A stretch of 64,000 bases of DNA from Paenirhodobacter hankyongi (GTDB taxonomy: Bacteria > Pseudomonadota > Alphaproteobacteria > Rhodobacterales > Rhodobacteraceae), in contig NZ_RCHI01000006.1 in NCBI RefSeq assembly GCF_003664585.1, forward strand, positions 124,001 to 188,000. The letters are read 5' to 3'. The notes below the pieces were generated by a model. It worked only from the letters and a program-made list of their open reading frames with translations, had not been told where the DNA came from and did no database searches. The position numbers and the translations under genes were made by a program. Below are positions 31,576 to 40,304 of this stretch, piece after piece (the stretch's first letter is position 1; each line of letters begins with the position of its first letter).

Positions 31576-32856
31576 TCAGCGCTGCCGCGTGCCGCCGACC
31601 CAGACCCCGGCGATGGCGCGGTCATCGCCCATCATGATCGTCGGGAACAGCTCTTCCCAGAAGCTCTCGGCCCGCACCGCGCGCTGCGCGATGAGCGGCG
31701 TCGAGGCGAGGTCGACGGCGATCAGGTCGGCCTCCATCCCCGGTGCGATATTGCCGACGAATGTGTCGATCTTCAGCGCCCGGGCCGAGCCCTGCGTGGC
31801 CAGCCACCACAGCTGCGCCGGATGCAGCGGATGGTGCCGCAGCTGCGCCACCTCATAGGCCGCGGCCATGGTGCGCAGCATCGAGAAACTCGAGCCTCCG
31901 CCGGTGTCGGTGGCAAGCCCCACCCGCAGCCCGGCGGCGGTCATCCCCGCCATGTCGAAAAGTCCCGAGCCGATGAAGGTGTTCGAGGTCGGGCAATGGG
32001 CGAGCGCCGCGCCCACCTCCTTCAGCCGCACGATCTCGCGCGGCTCGAGATGGATGGCGTGGCCATAGACCCCGTTCTCGCCCAGAAGGCCGAAGGCCTC
32101 GTAGGTGTCGAGGTAGTCGCGCGCCTCGGGGAAGAGGCCCTTCACCCAGGCGATCTCGTCGACCTGTTCGCTCAGATGGGTCTGCATCAGGCAGTCCGGA
32201 TGCTCGGCCCAGAGCGCACCAAGCGCGCGCAGCTGCTCGGGCGTCGAGGTCGGTGAGAAGCGCGGCGTGATGACATAGCCGAGCCGGTCGCGCCCGTGCC
32301 AGCGCGAAAGCAGCGCCGCGCTTTCGTCATAGGCCGTCTGCGCAGTGTCGCGCAGCCCGTCGGGGGCGTTCCTGTCCATGCAGGTGCGCCCGCCGAGCAC
32401 ACGCATGCCGCGCGCACGGGCCTCCTCGAAATAGGCGTCGACGCTCGCCGGATGGATCGTGCAATAGCTGCACATCGAGGTGGTGCCATGGCTCAGCGCC
32501 AGATCGAAATAGAGCGACGCGACGTCGGCCGCGTGGCGCGGATCGGCAAAGCCGGTCTCGGTCGGGAAGGTGTAGCTGTTGAGCCAGTCGATCAGCCGCT
32601 TGCCCCAGCTCGCGATCATCTGCGTCTGCGGGTAATGCACATGGGCGTCGATGAACCCCGCCGAGATCAGCTGCCGGCCGAGGTCGGTGACCCTGGCGCC
32701 CGGATGGGCGGCGCGCAGCGCCTCGGCCTCGCCCACGGCGGCGACCTTGCCGTTCTCGACCGCCACCGCACCGCGGGCGAGATGGCGCGCCGCGGCGGGC
32801 CCCTCGGCCATCGGGTCGCCCTCGAAGCGGATCACCTGTCCGATCAGCAGTTCCAT
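31576..32856 (-). CDS. guaD: Guanine deaminase
   Basis: GuaD converts guanine to xanthine. The 426-residue amidohydrolase has the zinc site SAGFIDAHVHYPQTQMIASWG (first His pair), CMDRNAPDGL, LMQTHLSEQVDEI, the His in NGVYGHAIHLE and the Asp in GLATDTGGGSSFSMLRTM. These phrases (PQTQMIASWG, CMDRNAP) are specific for guanine deaminases. GAGCCGGCG upstream is a weak ribosome site. It is convergent to the thi operon and divergent from nothing close; it fits with the 8-oxoguanine deaminase and nucleobase permease of the window. Confidence 0.93.
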   Translation of the reverse strand: MELLIGQVIRFEGDPMAEGPAAARHLARGAVAVENGKVAAVGEAEALRAAHPGARVTDLGRQLISAGFIDAHVHYPQTQMIASWGKRLIDWLNSYTFPTETGFADPRHAADVASLYFDLALSHGTTSMCSYCTIHPASVDAYFEEARARGMRVLGGRTCMDRNAPDGLRDTAQTAYDESAALLSRWHGRDRLGYVITPRFSPTSTPEQLRALGALWAEHPDCLMQTHLSEQVDEIAWVKGLFPEARDYLDTYEAFGLLGENGVYGHAIHLEPREIVRLKEVGAALAHCPTSNTFIGSGLFDMAGMTAAGLRVGLATDTGGGSSFSMLRTMAAAYEVAQLRHHPLHPAQLWWLATQGSARALKIDTFVGNIAPGMEADLIAVDLASTPLIAQRAVRAESFWEELFPTIMMGDDRAIAGVWVGGTRQR

Positions 32857-32943
32857 CGCCGGCTCCTTTGTTTGCGCTTCACCCTAGGCGTGCCGCTGTG
32901 CGGCGGCAAGCGGCAGCCCCCCGGCCGCATTGCGCAGGCGCAC

Positions 32944-33789
32944 TCATTCGATGAGGTCGTCTCGCGCATCCTTTTTGCCGATCAGAAAAACACGCGCCCG
33001 GGGCCAGTCGTGCAGGGGAAGCAGGAAAAGCCCCGCCTCCCGCTTCATCATCGCGTGCAGCTCGGCCCGGCCGGTCTTTTCCTTCCGTTGCTCCGAACTG
33101 GGCTTCCAGGTGATCCGGGGCGACAGGTGCCCGCCCCGGCGCCAGGCGATCCAGCCATCTGAATCGATCTGCTGGCTGCCGAAATGCGCGGCGCAGGCCG
33201 GATCCCCATCGATCTGCTGCGCATGGGCGCGCAGCCGGGCGGCAAGATCCAGCCATTCTGCAAAGTTGTCCTCGGACCAGATCGGAAATGTGCGCGCATT
33301 CTCGAGTACGGCCCGGTCCTCATACCCGGGCGCGGTGCCGGCCGCGACCGCCACCGGATAGCGCGCGCCTGTCGTGACCATCTGGCCAAGCGCCGTGAAG
33401 TGTTCCGCATCGCCGGCGTTCGGGGAGAACTCGATCTCCTTTGCGATGTCTTCGTATCGGTGGCCGAAGGACCGGAGGCATTTGTCGAGCGAGGCTTCCG
33501 AGCATCCGGCAAACGCCTTCACCACCCCCGCCTTGAGATACATCTCGACGGCATAGGCGAGAAGCAGCACCGAGGCGCGGGGCATCCCGGTGATCGCGGT
33601 CCAGTCGCGGGCAATCACCGGCCCGGTCTTGCCGCCGGACGCGCTCAGGGCCGTGTCGAACGCTGCCTTTCGCGCGCGCCAGAGCTCGCGCATCGCCTCG
33701 GCGCTTGTGCGCAGCCCGTCGCCTTCCGCGATCCAGGCAGCCGCATCAAACGTGCCGAAGCCGTGCGTGCCGACATGACCGTTTCGCAT
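32944..33789 (-). CDS. HEPN-like hypothetical protein
   Basis: A 281-residue soluble protein without a name I can give. The middle (about residues 72-120) looks like a HEPN helix bundle: ASVLLLAYAVEMYLKAGVV followed by CLRSFGHRYEDIAKEI, comparable to the E-x-Y-L-K-A and GHDLxxL parts of HEPN proteins, with Arg106/His110 in the place of the R-x(4-6)-H motif (spacing here is 3, so RNase activity is doubtful). The last 60 residues are basic and Trp-rich. AAAAGGAGG gives a strong start at 33789; the longer frame to 34914 is antisense to mgtE. No antitoxin-like partner adjoins. Confidence 0.65.
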   Translation of the reverse strand: MRNGHVGTHGFGTFDAAAWIAEGDGLRTSAEAMRELWRARKAAFDTALSASGGKTGPVIARDWTAITGMPRASVLLLAYAVEMYLKAGVVKAFAGCSEASLDKCLRSFGHRYEDIAKEIEFSPNAGDAEHFTALGQMVTTGARYPVAVAAGTAPGYEDRAVLENARTFPIWSEDNFAEWLDLAARLRAHAQQIDGDPACAAHFGSQQIDSDGWIAWRRGGHLSPRITWKPSSEQRKEKTGRAELHAMMKREAGLFLLPLHDWPRARVFLIGKKDARDDLIE

Positions 33790-33942
33790 CTGCGCCTCCT
33801 TTTCTCCGATCCTTCCCCGCCGGCGCCGGAGATGCAAATCCGACGGTGCCCCTTGACCGTGGGCGCGGGTCTTTTTCGCCATGGCCCCTCGCGCCTGCCG
33901 CGGCCCCGGGCTAAGGTGCGGCCAGATCGGAACGGGGGTTTC

Positions 33943-35328
33943 ATGGCGGAAGAACGGGCAGAGGACATCGAGCGCGAGGAAGAGGATTACGGCCTTGACG
34001 GGGAGCTCGTCGACCGCATCCTTGCCGCGGCCGATGCGGGCGACGCGGAGCGTCTGACCGAGCTGCTCGAACCGCTGCACGCCGCCGATATCGCCGACCT
34101 TCTGGAACAGGTCGGCGGCAGCGAGCGGCGCGAGATCGTCCGGCTCTGGGGCCGCGAGATCGACGGCGAGGTGCTGACCGAGCTTGACGAGTCGATCCGC
34201 GAGGAGGTCATCGCGGCGCTGCCGCGCGAGGTCCTGGCCGAGGCGGTGCGCGAACTCGATTCGGACGACGTCGTCGACCTGATCGAGGATCTCGAGGAGC
34301 CGCAGCAGGAAGCGATCCTGAAGGTGCTCGACGAGCCCGACCGCGCCGCGGTCGAGCAGTCGCTGACCTATCCCGAATATTCGGCCGGCCGTCTGATGCA
34401 GCGCGAGGTGGTCACCGCCCCCGAGCACTGGACGGTGGGCGAGACCATCGACTTCCTGCGCCGTGACGACGAGCTGCCCGACCAGTTCTACCACGTCATC
34501 CTGGTCGATCCGGGCCATCACCCGACCGGCTATGTCACGCTTGGCAAGCTGCTGGCCTCGAAGCGGGACATGGGGCTGCGCGAGATCACCGAGGACAGTT
34601 TCCGCACGATCTCGGCCTGGCAGGAGGAGGGCGACGTCGCCTATGCCTTCAACCAGTATCACCTGATCTCGGCCCCGGTCGTCGACGATCACGACCGGCT
34701 TGTCGGCGTGATCACCATCGACGACGCGATGTCGGTTCTGGATGAGGAGCACGAGGAAGACATCCTGCGCCTCGCCGGTGTCGGCGACGAGAGCTCGATT
34801 TCCGACACCGTGGTCGAGACCGCGCGTCAGCGCCTGCCCTGGCTCGCGATCAACCTGTGCACGGCGCTGCTCGCGGCCTCGATCATCAACCTCTTCCAGG
34901 CCTCGATCGGGCATCTGGTGGCGCTGGCCGTGCTGATGCCGATCGTCGCCTCGATGGGCGGCAACGCCGGCACGCAGACGCTGACCGTCGCGGTGCGGGC
35001 GCTGGCCACCAAGAACCTGACCGACAGCAACATCTGGCGCGTGATCCGCCGCGAGGTGCTGGTCGGCCTGATCAACGGCGGCACCTTCGCGCTGTGCCTC
35101 GGCATCGTCGCCTGGATCTGGTTCGGCACGCCGGCGCTCGGGCTGGTGATCGGCGCGGCGATGATCATCAACCTGTTCATCGCGGCGCTTGCGGGCATCG
35201 TGGTGCCGATCGCGCTGGAACGGCTTGGCGCCGATCCGGCGCTCGCCTCGGGCACCTTCGTGACCACGATGACCGATGTCTTCGGCTTCTTCTCCTTCCT
35301 CGGCCTGGCAACGGCGGTGCTGCTGTGA
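33943..35328 (+). CDS. mgtE: Magnesium transporter MgtE
   Basis: A 461-residue Mg2+ channel/transporter. Order: acidic N-domain (residues 20-135, with LLEPLHAADIADLLEQ and DSDDVVDLIEDL), two CBS domains (about 140-265, including LMQREVVTAPEHWTVGE), the plug helix, and five membrane spans from about 290 with the pore signature MPIVASMGGNAGTQTLTVAVRALA. Mg2+ binding between N and CBS domains closes the channel. The start ATG at 33943 follows a GGGGG stretch. The last base of its penultimate codon begins the next gene (GTGA overlap), so the two are co-translated. Confidence 0.95.
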   Translation: MAEERAEDIEREEEDYGLDGELVDRILAAADAGDAERLTELLEPLHAADIADLLEQVGGSERREIVRLWGREIDGEVLTELDESIREEVIAALPREVLAEAVRELDSDDVVDLIEDLEEPQQEAILKVLDEPDRAAVEQSLTYPEYSAGRLMQREVVTAPEHWTVGETIDFLRRDDELPDQFYHVILVDPGHHPTGYVTLGKLLASKRDMGLREITEDSFRTISAWQEEGDVAYAFNQYHLISAPVVDDHDRLVGVITIDDAMSVLDEEHEEDILRLAGVGDESSISDTVVETARQRLPWLAINLCTALLAASIINLFQASIGHLVALAVLMPIVASMGGNAGTQTLTVAVRALATKNLTDSNIWRVIRREVLVGLINGGTFALCLGIVAWIWFGTPALGLVIGAAMIINLFIAALAGIVVPIALERLGADPALASGTFVTTMTDVFGFFSFLGLATAVLL

Positions 35329-35882
35329 CGCTGGCCGAGATCAAGGCCTTTGCCCGCAAGGCCGCGTTTGCCGCGCGGCGCGAGGCCTTCGCGCGGGGGC
35401 AGGGCACGGCCTGCGCGCGGCTCTCCGAGGCGCTCGAACCCTTCGCGGGCGCGCCGCTGGCGGGCTACATGCCGATCCGCACCGAGATCGACCCGCGCCC
35501 GGCGATGGCCGCCCATTTCGGCCCGGTCGCGGTGCCGGTGATCGAGGGCACCGGGCTGCCCCTGCGCTTTCACCGCTGGACGCCTGACTGCGTCATGTGT
35601 GACGGCCCCTTCGGTGCGGCCATCCCCGCCGAGGCCGAGGAGGTCACCCCCCGCGTGCTGATCGTGCCGCTTCTGGCCTTCGACCGGCGCGGCTTCCGGC
35701 TCGGCTATGGCGGCGGCTTCTACGACCGCACGCTCGAAGGGCTGCGCGCCGCGGGGCCGGTCACCGCGATCGGCTTCGCCTTTGCCGCGCAGGAGGTCGA
35801 GGAGGTGCCGACCGAGCCCACCGACGCGGCGCTCGATCTGATCGTCACCGACGCCGAGACGATCGTGCCCGATCCGGCCTGA
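35325..35882 (+). CDS. 5-formyltetrahydrofolate cyclo-ligase
   Basis: The enzyme uses ATP to turn 5-formyl-THF into 5,10-methenyl-THF. The 185-residue product has the family features LAEIKAFARKAAFAARREAF, GYMPIRTEIDPRP, the ATP loop FRLGYGGGFYDRTLEGL and GFAFAAQEVEEVPTEPTD. The likely start is GTG at 35325, overlapping the mgtE stop (GTGA); there is no ATG before the domain. Translational coupling with mgtE follows. Repeat copy B lies 48 bases after the stop and may end transcription. Confidence 0.9.
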   Translation: MTLAEIKAFARKAAFAARREAFARGQGTACARLSEALEPFAGAPLAGYMPIRTEIDPRPAMAAHFGPVAVPVIEGTGLPLRFHRWTPDCVMCDGPFGAAIPAEAEEVTPRVLIVPLLAFDRRGFRLGYGGGFYDRTLEGLRAAGPVTAIGFAFAAQEVEEVPTEPTDAALDLIVTDAETIVPDPA

Positions 35883-35930
35883 TCCGCGGCTCCTGCGGCA
35901 AGCCTTGCGGGCTAAGCGCGCGGACCGCCG

Positions 35931-35981
35931 CCGGGGGCTGTCTGCCCCCGGACCCCCGAAGGTATTTCGGGCAAGATGAAG
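35931..35981 (+). repeat. Structured intergenic repeat, copy B
   Basis: Hairpin CCGGGGGC-TGTCT-GCCCCCGG (35931-35951), then ACCCCCGAAGGTATTTCGGG and CAAGATGAAG to 35981. It lies 54 bases before the YmdB-type gene. Its layout is that of copy C at 48021-48067. Confidence 0.75.
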
Positions 35982-36034
35982 CGCGGATCGGGAAAGGAAT
36001 TGCCCTTTTCGGCGCTTGCGCCTATGGCTTCGGC

Positions 36035-36850
36035 ATGAAGATCCTGTTTCTTGGCGATGTGATGGGGCGCGCGGGACGCGCCGCGGTGGCGGAGCGGCTT
36101 CCGAAGCTGCGCGCCGAATGGGGGCTCGATTTCGTCGTGGTGAACGGCGAGAACGCCTCCTCGGGCATGGGGCTGACGGGGGAGCACGCCAAGCTGCTGC
36201 TCGCTGCCGGCGCCGATGTGGTGACGCTCGGCGATCATGCCTTCGACCAGAAGGACATGCTGCGCTTCATCGAGACCGAGCCGCGGGTGATCCGGCCGCT
36301 CAATTACGCCAAGGACGCGCCGGGCAAGGGCGCGCGCCTGTTCGAGGACCGGCGCGGGCGCAAGGTGCTGGTCACCCAGGTGCTCGGCCAGGTGTTCATG
36401 AAGCGCCCCTTCGACGATCCGTTCTCGGCGATCGAGGCGACGCTGCGCACCCATCCGCTGGGCGGGCTGGCGCAGGCGATCCTCGTTGACGTGCATTGCG
36501 AGGCGACATCCGAGAAGATGGCGATGGGGCATTGGTGCGACGGCCGCGCCTCGGTCGTCGTCGGCACCCATACCCATGTGCCGACGGCCGATGCGATGAT
36601 CCTGACCGGCGGCACCGCCTATCTGACCGATGCCGGCATGTGCGGCGATTATGACAGCGTGATCGGCATGGAAAAGGCCGAACCGATGCGCCGCTTCATC
36701 ACCGGCATGGCGCGCGACCGTTTCACCCCGGCTGGCGGAGAGGCGACGCTGAGCGGGCTTTATGTCGAGACCGACGACCGCTCGGGCAAGGCCACGCGCG
36801 TGCTGCCGGTGCGGGTGGGCGGACGGTTGCCTCCTTCGACGCCGGTCTGA
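36035..36850 (+). CDS. YmdB-type metallophosphoesterase (TIGR00282)
   Basis: A 271-residue dimetal phosphoesterase of the YmdB family, which hydrolyses 2',3'- and 3',5'-cyclic nucleotides and in some bacteria affects biofilm and motility. The metal ligands are visible in FLGDVMGRAGR (Asp8), VVNGENASSGMG (Asn/Glu), LGDHAFDQKD, VDVHCEATSEKMA and GTHTHVPTADA. Length and motif order are normal. There is no strong ribosome site before the ATG, but the repeat element just upstream may shape the leader. It is followed by an SLC13 permease gene in the same direction after 134 bases. Confidence 0.9.
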   Translation: MKILFLGDVMGRAGRAAVAERLPKLRAEWGLDFVVVNGENASSGMGLTGEHAKLLLAAGADVVTLGDHAFDQKDMLRFIETEPRVIRPLNYAKDAPGKGARLFEDRRGRKVLVTQVLGQVFMKRPFDDPFSAIEATLRTHPLGGLAQAILVDVHCEATSEKMAMGHWCDGRASVVVGTHTHVPTADAMILTGGTAYLTDAGMCGDYDSVIGMEKAEPMRRFITGMARDRFTPAGGEATLSGLYVETDDRSGKATRVLPVRVGGRLPPSTPV

Positions 36851-36984
36851 GCCGAAATCGCCGGCAATCGAGGCACTGCCTCCACGGCGCCGAGAATTCC
36901 CGTGTGCCCCGATTTGTGCGCTTGCAGGGCGCCGGGGCACTTGTAGTATCGCCGCCATAACAGGGGGCAGCCAAGAGGCATTCA

Positions 36985-38769
36985 GTGATCGATCTCGGGC
37001 TCAGTCAGGCCGCCCAGGCCTATCTCACACTTGCCATCGTCGCGGGGATGTTCGCGCTTTTCATGCGCGAGATCTTCGCCACAGAGGTGATCGCGATCGG
37101 CGGGGCGGCGCTTGTGCTTCTGCTTGGCCTCGTGCCCTACAAGGAGGCGGTGGCGGTGCTGTCGAACACCGCCCCCTGGACCATCATCATGATGTTCCTG
37201 CTGATGGGCGGGCTGGTGCGCACCGGCGCGCTCGACTGGCTGACCCGCCAGGCCGAACGCCACATCGACGACCGCCCGGTGCTCGCGGTGATCGGCATCT
37301 TCATCGCCATCGCCGCCGCCTCGGCCTTTCTCAACAACACCCCGGTCGTGGTGATGATGATGCCGGTGATGATGATGCTGGCGCGCAAGCTCGGCGTCTC
37401 GCCCTCGAAGCTGCTGATCCCGCTGTCCTATGCGGCGATCCTCGGCGGCACCGTGACGCTGATCGGCACCTCGACCAACCTGATCGTCGACGGCGTCGCC
37501 CGCAACAAGGGGATGGAGCCGTTCTCGATGTTCGAGATCACCGGCTTTGGCCTGATCCAGGTGGTGATCGGCGGGCTCTACATGGTGCTGATCGGGCGCC
37601 ACATCCTGCCCGACCGCACCTCGATGGGGGCGCTGCTGCGCGATCGCCGCAAGCTCAAGTTCTTCACCGAGGTGGCGCTGCCGGAAGGCTCGTCGCTGAT
37701 CGGCCAGCCGGTGCTCGAGGTCGAGCTGTTCAAGCGCGAGGGGATGCGGGTCATCGATGTGCTGCGCGGCGATGCCTCGCTGCGCCGCGATCTGCCCAAT
37801 GCCGTGCTGGCGGCGGGCGACCGGGTGGTGTTGCGCACCGAGATGGCCGAGCTGATGGGGCTGCAGCAGAACGCCGACCTGCGCATGGTCGACAAGCTGA
37901 GCTCGGTGCAGACCGAGACCGTCGAGGTGCTGATCTCGCCCGGCTGCCGGATGATCGGCCGCTCGCTCGGCGAGCTGCGCCTGCGCCGCCGCTATGGCGT
38001 CTATGTGCTGGCCGCGCATCGCCGCAACCAGAACATCGGCCGTCAGCTCGACGATCTCGTCGTGGTGGTGGGCGATACGCTGCTGCTCGAGGGCGCGCCC
38101 GAGGATATCGCGCGGCTGGCCGCCGAGATGGACCTCGTCGATGTCTCGAAGCCCACGGTGCGGGCGTTCCGGCGCAACCGCGCCTGGATCGCCGTCGGGG
38201 CGATGATTGCGGTGGTGGTGCTTTCGGCCTTCGACGTGGCGCCGATCCTGCTGCTCTCGACGCTTGCGGTGGCGGTGATCCTGCTCACCCGCGCCGTCGA
38301 TGCCGACGAGGCGCTGTCCTACATCGAGGGCTCGACCCTCGCGCTGCTGTTCGGGATGCTTGTCGTCGGTGCCGCGCTCGAGCATTCGGGGGCGGTCGAG
38401 GTCATCGTGGGCCTCGTCTCGCCCTGGCTGCAGGACCTGCCGCCTTTCCTGACCCTGCTGGCGATCTATGCGCTCGGCTCCTTCCTGACCGAGATCGTGT
38501 CGAACAACGCCGTGGCGGTGATCCTGACCCCGATCGCGATCCAGCTCGGCCACACGCTCGGCCTCGATCCCCGGCCGCTTGTCGTCGCGGTGATGTTCTC
38601 GGCCTCGGCTTCCTTCGCGACGCCGATCGGCTATCAGACGAACACCCTCGTCTATGGCCCGGGCGGTTATCGCTTCTCCGACTATCTGAAGGTCGGGGCG
38701 CCGCTCAACGTGCTGCTGGCGATCGTCGCCACTTTCATCATCCCTCTCTTCTGGCCGCTTCAGGGGTAA
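36985..38769 (+). CDS. SLC13-family permease with two RCK_C domains
   Basis: A 594-residue DASS/SLC13 (NadC/CitT-like) transporter: membrane half 1 (residues 10-210), two cytosolic TrkA-C/RCK_C domains (about 215-300 and 305-385; each with a V-L-x-A-G-D-R-V-type strand), and membrane half 2 (390-594). The SNT substrate motifs occur in both halves (LNNTPVVVMMMPV with IGTSTNLIV, and IVSNNAVAVILTP with GYQTNTLVYG). Sulfate, citrate or dicarboxylates are possible substrates. Start is GTG at 36985 with AAGAGG upstream. Confidence 0.88.
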   Translation: MIDLGLSQAAQAYLTLAIVAGMFALFMREIFATEVIAIGGAALVLLLGLVPYKEAVAVLSNTAPWTIIMMFLLMGGLVRTGALDWLTRQAERHIDDRPVLAVIGIFIAIAAASAFLNNTPVVVMMMPVMMMLARKLGVSPSKLLIPLSYAAILGGTVTLIGTSTNLIVDGVARNKGMEPFSMFEITGFGLIQVVIGGLYMVLIGRHILPDRTSMGALLRDRRKLKFFTEVALPEGSSLIGQPVLEVELFKREGMRVIDVLRGDASLRRDLPNAVLAAGDRVVLRTEMAELMGLQQNADLRMVDKLSSVQTETVEVLISPGCRMIGRSLGELRLRRRYGVYVLAAHRRNQNIGRQLDDLVVVVGDTLLLEGAPEDIARLAAEMDLVDVSKPTVRAFRRNRAWIAVGAMIAVVVLSAFDVAPILLLSTLAVAVILLTRAVDADEALSYIEGSTLALLFGMLVVGAALEHSGAVEVIVGLVSPWLQDLPPFLTLLAIYALGSFLTEIVSNNAVAVILTPIAIQLGHTLGLDPRPLVVAVMFSASASFATPIGYQTNTLVYGPGGYRFSDYLKVGAPLNVLLAIVATFIIPLFWPLQG

Positions 38770-38773
38770 CACC

Positions 38774-39157
38774 ATGCGCCGCCCGCTTTTCTTCATCCTT
38801 CCTCTCGCTTTGCTCGCGGCCTGTGCCGCGGGCTCGATGCCGCCCGCCAACCCGTCGCGGGTGACGCTGCTCTCGGACACGCTTGCGGTCCATTTCTTCG
38901 ATGGTTCGGTGTGCAGCGCCGACATCCGCACCGCGCCCTCGGGCCGCTTTGCCGATTGCCCGCAGGGGATGGATTACGCCGTCGTGGTGCACCATCCCTC
39001 GATCGCGGCGAACACCGCGCTTGCCCCGCTGTTCGAGCCCTATGCGACGATCACCCTCGATCGTCCGGCCGACGGGCGGCACTGGGTCTGGCAGACGCCG
39101 CAGCCCGGCGAGAGCTCGGACAACCGCTCGCACACGAGCACGATCCATTATTTCTGA
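38774..39157 (+). CDS. Small lipoprotein, function unknown
   Basis: A 127-residue protein with a signal peptide and lipobox LAAC (Cys17), so probably membrane-anchored. The mature part contains a Cys pair (SVCSADIRTAPSGRFADC, about residues 47-62) that may form a disulfide, and ends in a Ser/Thr/His stretch. No family is recognised; similar small lipoproteins are common beside transporters in Rhodobacteraceae. The start lies 4 bases after the permease stop, so the two are probably co-expressed. A perfect 12-bp hairpin follows. Confidence 0.75.
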   Translation: MRRPLFFILPLALLAACAAGSMPPANPSRVTLLSDTLAVHFFDGSVCSADIRTAPSGRFADCPQGMDYAVVVHHPSIAANTALAPLFEPYATITLDRPADGRHWVWQTPQPGESSDNRSHTSTIHYF

Positions 39158-39174
39158 GCCCTGCCGGGGCGCGC

Positions 39175-39207
39175 CGAGGGGGCGGGTGCTTGCAGCCCGC
39201 CCCCTCG
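39175..39207 (+). terminator. Hairpin terminator before yebC
   Basis: CGAGGGGGCGGG, 9-base loop, CCCGCCCCCTCG: perfect 12-bp stem. There is no T-run, so termination may be partial. TATAGA at 39214 may be the -10 of yebC. Confidence 0.7.
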
Positions 39208-39254
39208 CTGGCATATAGAGGCCGGGATTTCACGGAATTTCCACGGAGACGGTC

Positions 39255-39995
39255 ATGGCAGGCCATTCGAAATGGGCGAACATCCAGCACCGCAAGGGCA
39301 AGCAGGATGCGATCCGCTCGAAGATGTTCTCGAAACTGGCGAAGGAAATCACCGTCGCCGCGAAGATGGGCGACCCGGACCCGGACAAGAACCCGCGCCT
39401 GCGTCTGGCGGTGAAGGCGGCCAAGGCCGTCTCGATGCCGAAGGACGTGATCGACCGCGCGATCAAGAAGTCGCAGATGGGCGATGCGGCCGACTATACC
39501 GAGATCCGCTATGAGGGCTATGGCCCGAATGGCATCGCGATCATCGTCGAATGCATGACCGACAACCTGAACCGCACCGCCTCGAACGTGCGCAGCTACT
39601 TCACCAAGGCGGGTGGCAACCTTGGCCAGACCGGCTCGGTCAGCCACGGCTTCGATCGTCTGGGCGAGATCAGCTATCCGGTTTCGGCGGGCGATGCCGA
39701 CACGGTGATGATGGCCGCGCTCGACGCGGGCGCCGATGACGTTGAAAGCGACGAGGACGGCCATTACATCTACTGCGCCGTCGAAGCCCTGTCGGACGTG
39801 TCCGAGGCGCTGGAGAAGACCCTTGGCGAATCGACCGAGTCGAAGCTGATCTGGAAGCCGCAGGTGACCACCGAGGTCGACCTCGAGACCGCGCAGAAGC
39901 TGATGAAGCTGATCGACACGCTCGAGGAAGACGACGACGTGCAGACGGTGACGCACAATTTCGACGTCCCCGAGGACGTGGCGGCGCAGCTCTGA
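39255..39995 (+). CDS. yebC: YebC/PmpR family protein
   Basis: A 246-residue TACO1/YebC-family protein, first described as a DNA-binding regulator and more recently as a ribosome-associated factor that aids translation of polyproline stretches. The N-terminus [19 protein letters not shown] is diagnostic; domains 2-3 follow with [32 protein letters not shown] and [25 protein letters not shown] precedes the ATG. It is monocistronic between two hairpins; ruvC-type neighbours are absent. Confidence 0.95.
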   Translation: MAGHSKWANIQHRKGKQDAIRSKMFSKLAKEITVAAKMGDPDPDKNPRLRLAVKAAKAVSMPKDVIDRAIKKSQMGDAADYTEIRYEGYGPNGIAIIVECMTDNLNRTASNVRSYFTKAGGNLGQTGSVSHGFDRLGEISYPVSAGDADTVMMAALDAGADDVESDEDGHYIYCAVEALSDVSEALEKTLGESTESKLIWKPQVTTEVDLETAQKLMKLIDTLEEDDDVQTVTHNFDVPEDVAAQL

Positions 39996-40018
39996 GCGCG
40001 CGGCAAATGACGAACGAC

Positions 40019-40042
40019 CGGCCCGGCGGAAACGTCGGGCCG
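40019..40042 (+). terminator. GAAA-tetraloop hairpin after yebC
   Basis: CGGCCCGGCG-GAAA-CGTCGGGCCG: 10-bp stem with one G-U pair and a GNRA loop, 23 bases after the yebC stop. It directly precedes the palindromic repeat element (40044-40094). Confidence 0.65.
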
Positions 40043-40043
40043 T

Positions 40044-40094
40044 GAGTATTTCTGCCGGGAAAAACCCTGTTGCTTTTTCCTGGCACAAAGACTC
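40044..40094. repeat. Palindromic repeat element, double copy (E)
   Basis: GAGTATTTCTGCCGGGAAAAA (40044-40064) is mirrored by CTTTTTCCTGGCACAAAGACTC (40073-40094), 18 of 21 bases pairing, with an 8-base loop. The same sequence as one arm occurs at 42949-42970. It lies between yebC and the 59-aa gene. Confidence 0.65.
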
Positions 40095-40124
40095 GAATTT
40101 CAGGATCAGCGCCGGGAGGCACAG

Positions 40125-40304
40125 ATGGACTATTCGAAATCGGGCGGGGCGAAGGTCGGCAAGAACACGCCGCGCCATGCCGAACACAACGCCAAGGGCT
40201 CGGACAAGAACCCCTTCGGCACGGGTGGCAACACCAAGGCCGAGCTTCTGGCGCGGATGAAGGCCGCGGCGGCCGCGCGCAAGGCGGACAGCGCCGAGGA
40301 GTGA
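40125..40304 (+). CDS. Small basic hypothetical protein (59 aa)
   Basis: A 59-residue hydrophilic protein (begins MDYSKSGGAKVGKNTPRHAE, then a Lys/Asn-rich KGSDKNPFGTGGN and an Ala-rich helix LLARMKAAAAARKADSAEE). CGGGAGGCAC gives a good ribosome site 5 bases before the ATG. Codon use is normal for the region, with third positions mainly G or C. I know no function; the mix of a basic disordered half and a helix would suit a nucleic-acid or ribosome-associated peptide, which is a guess. Its stop is directly adjacent to the stop of convergent lysG. Confidence 0.6.
   Translation: MDYSKSGGAKVGKNTPRHAEHNAKGSDKNPFGTGGNTKAELLARMKAAAAARKADSAEE

Noticed and set aside
33790-34914. N-terminal extension of the HEPN-like protein across the mgtE region
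   Set aside because: The open frame is antisense to mgtE; a strong AAAAGGAGG site marks the start at 33789.
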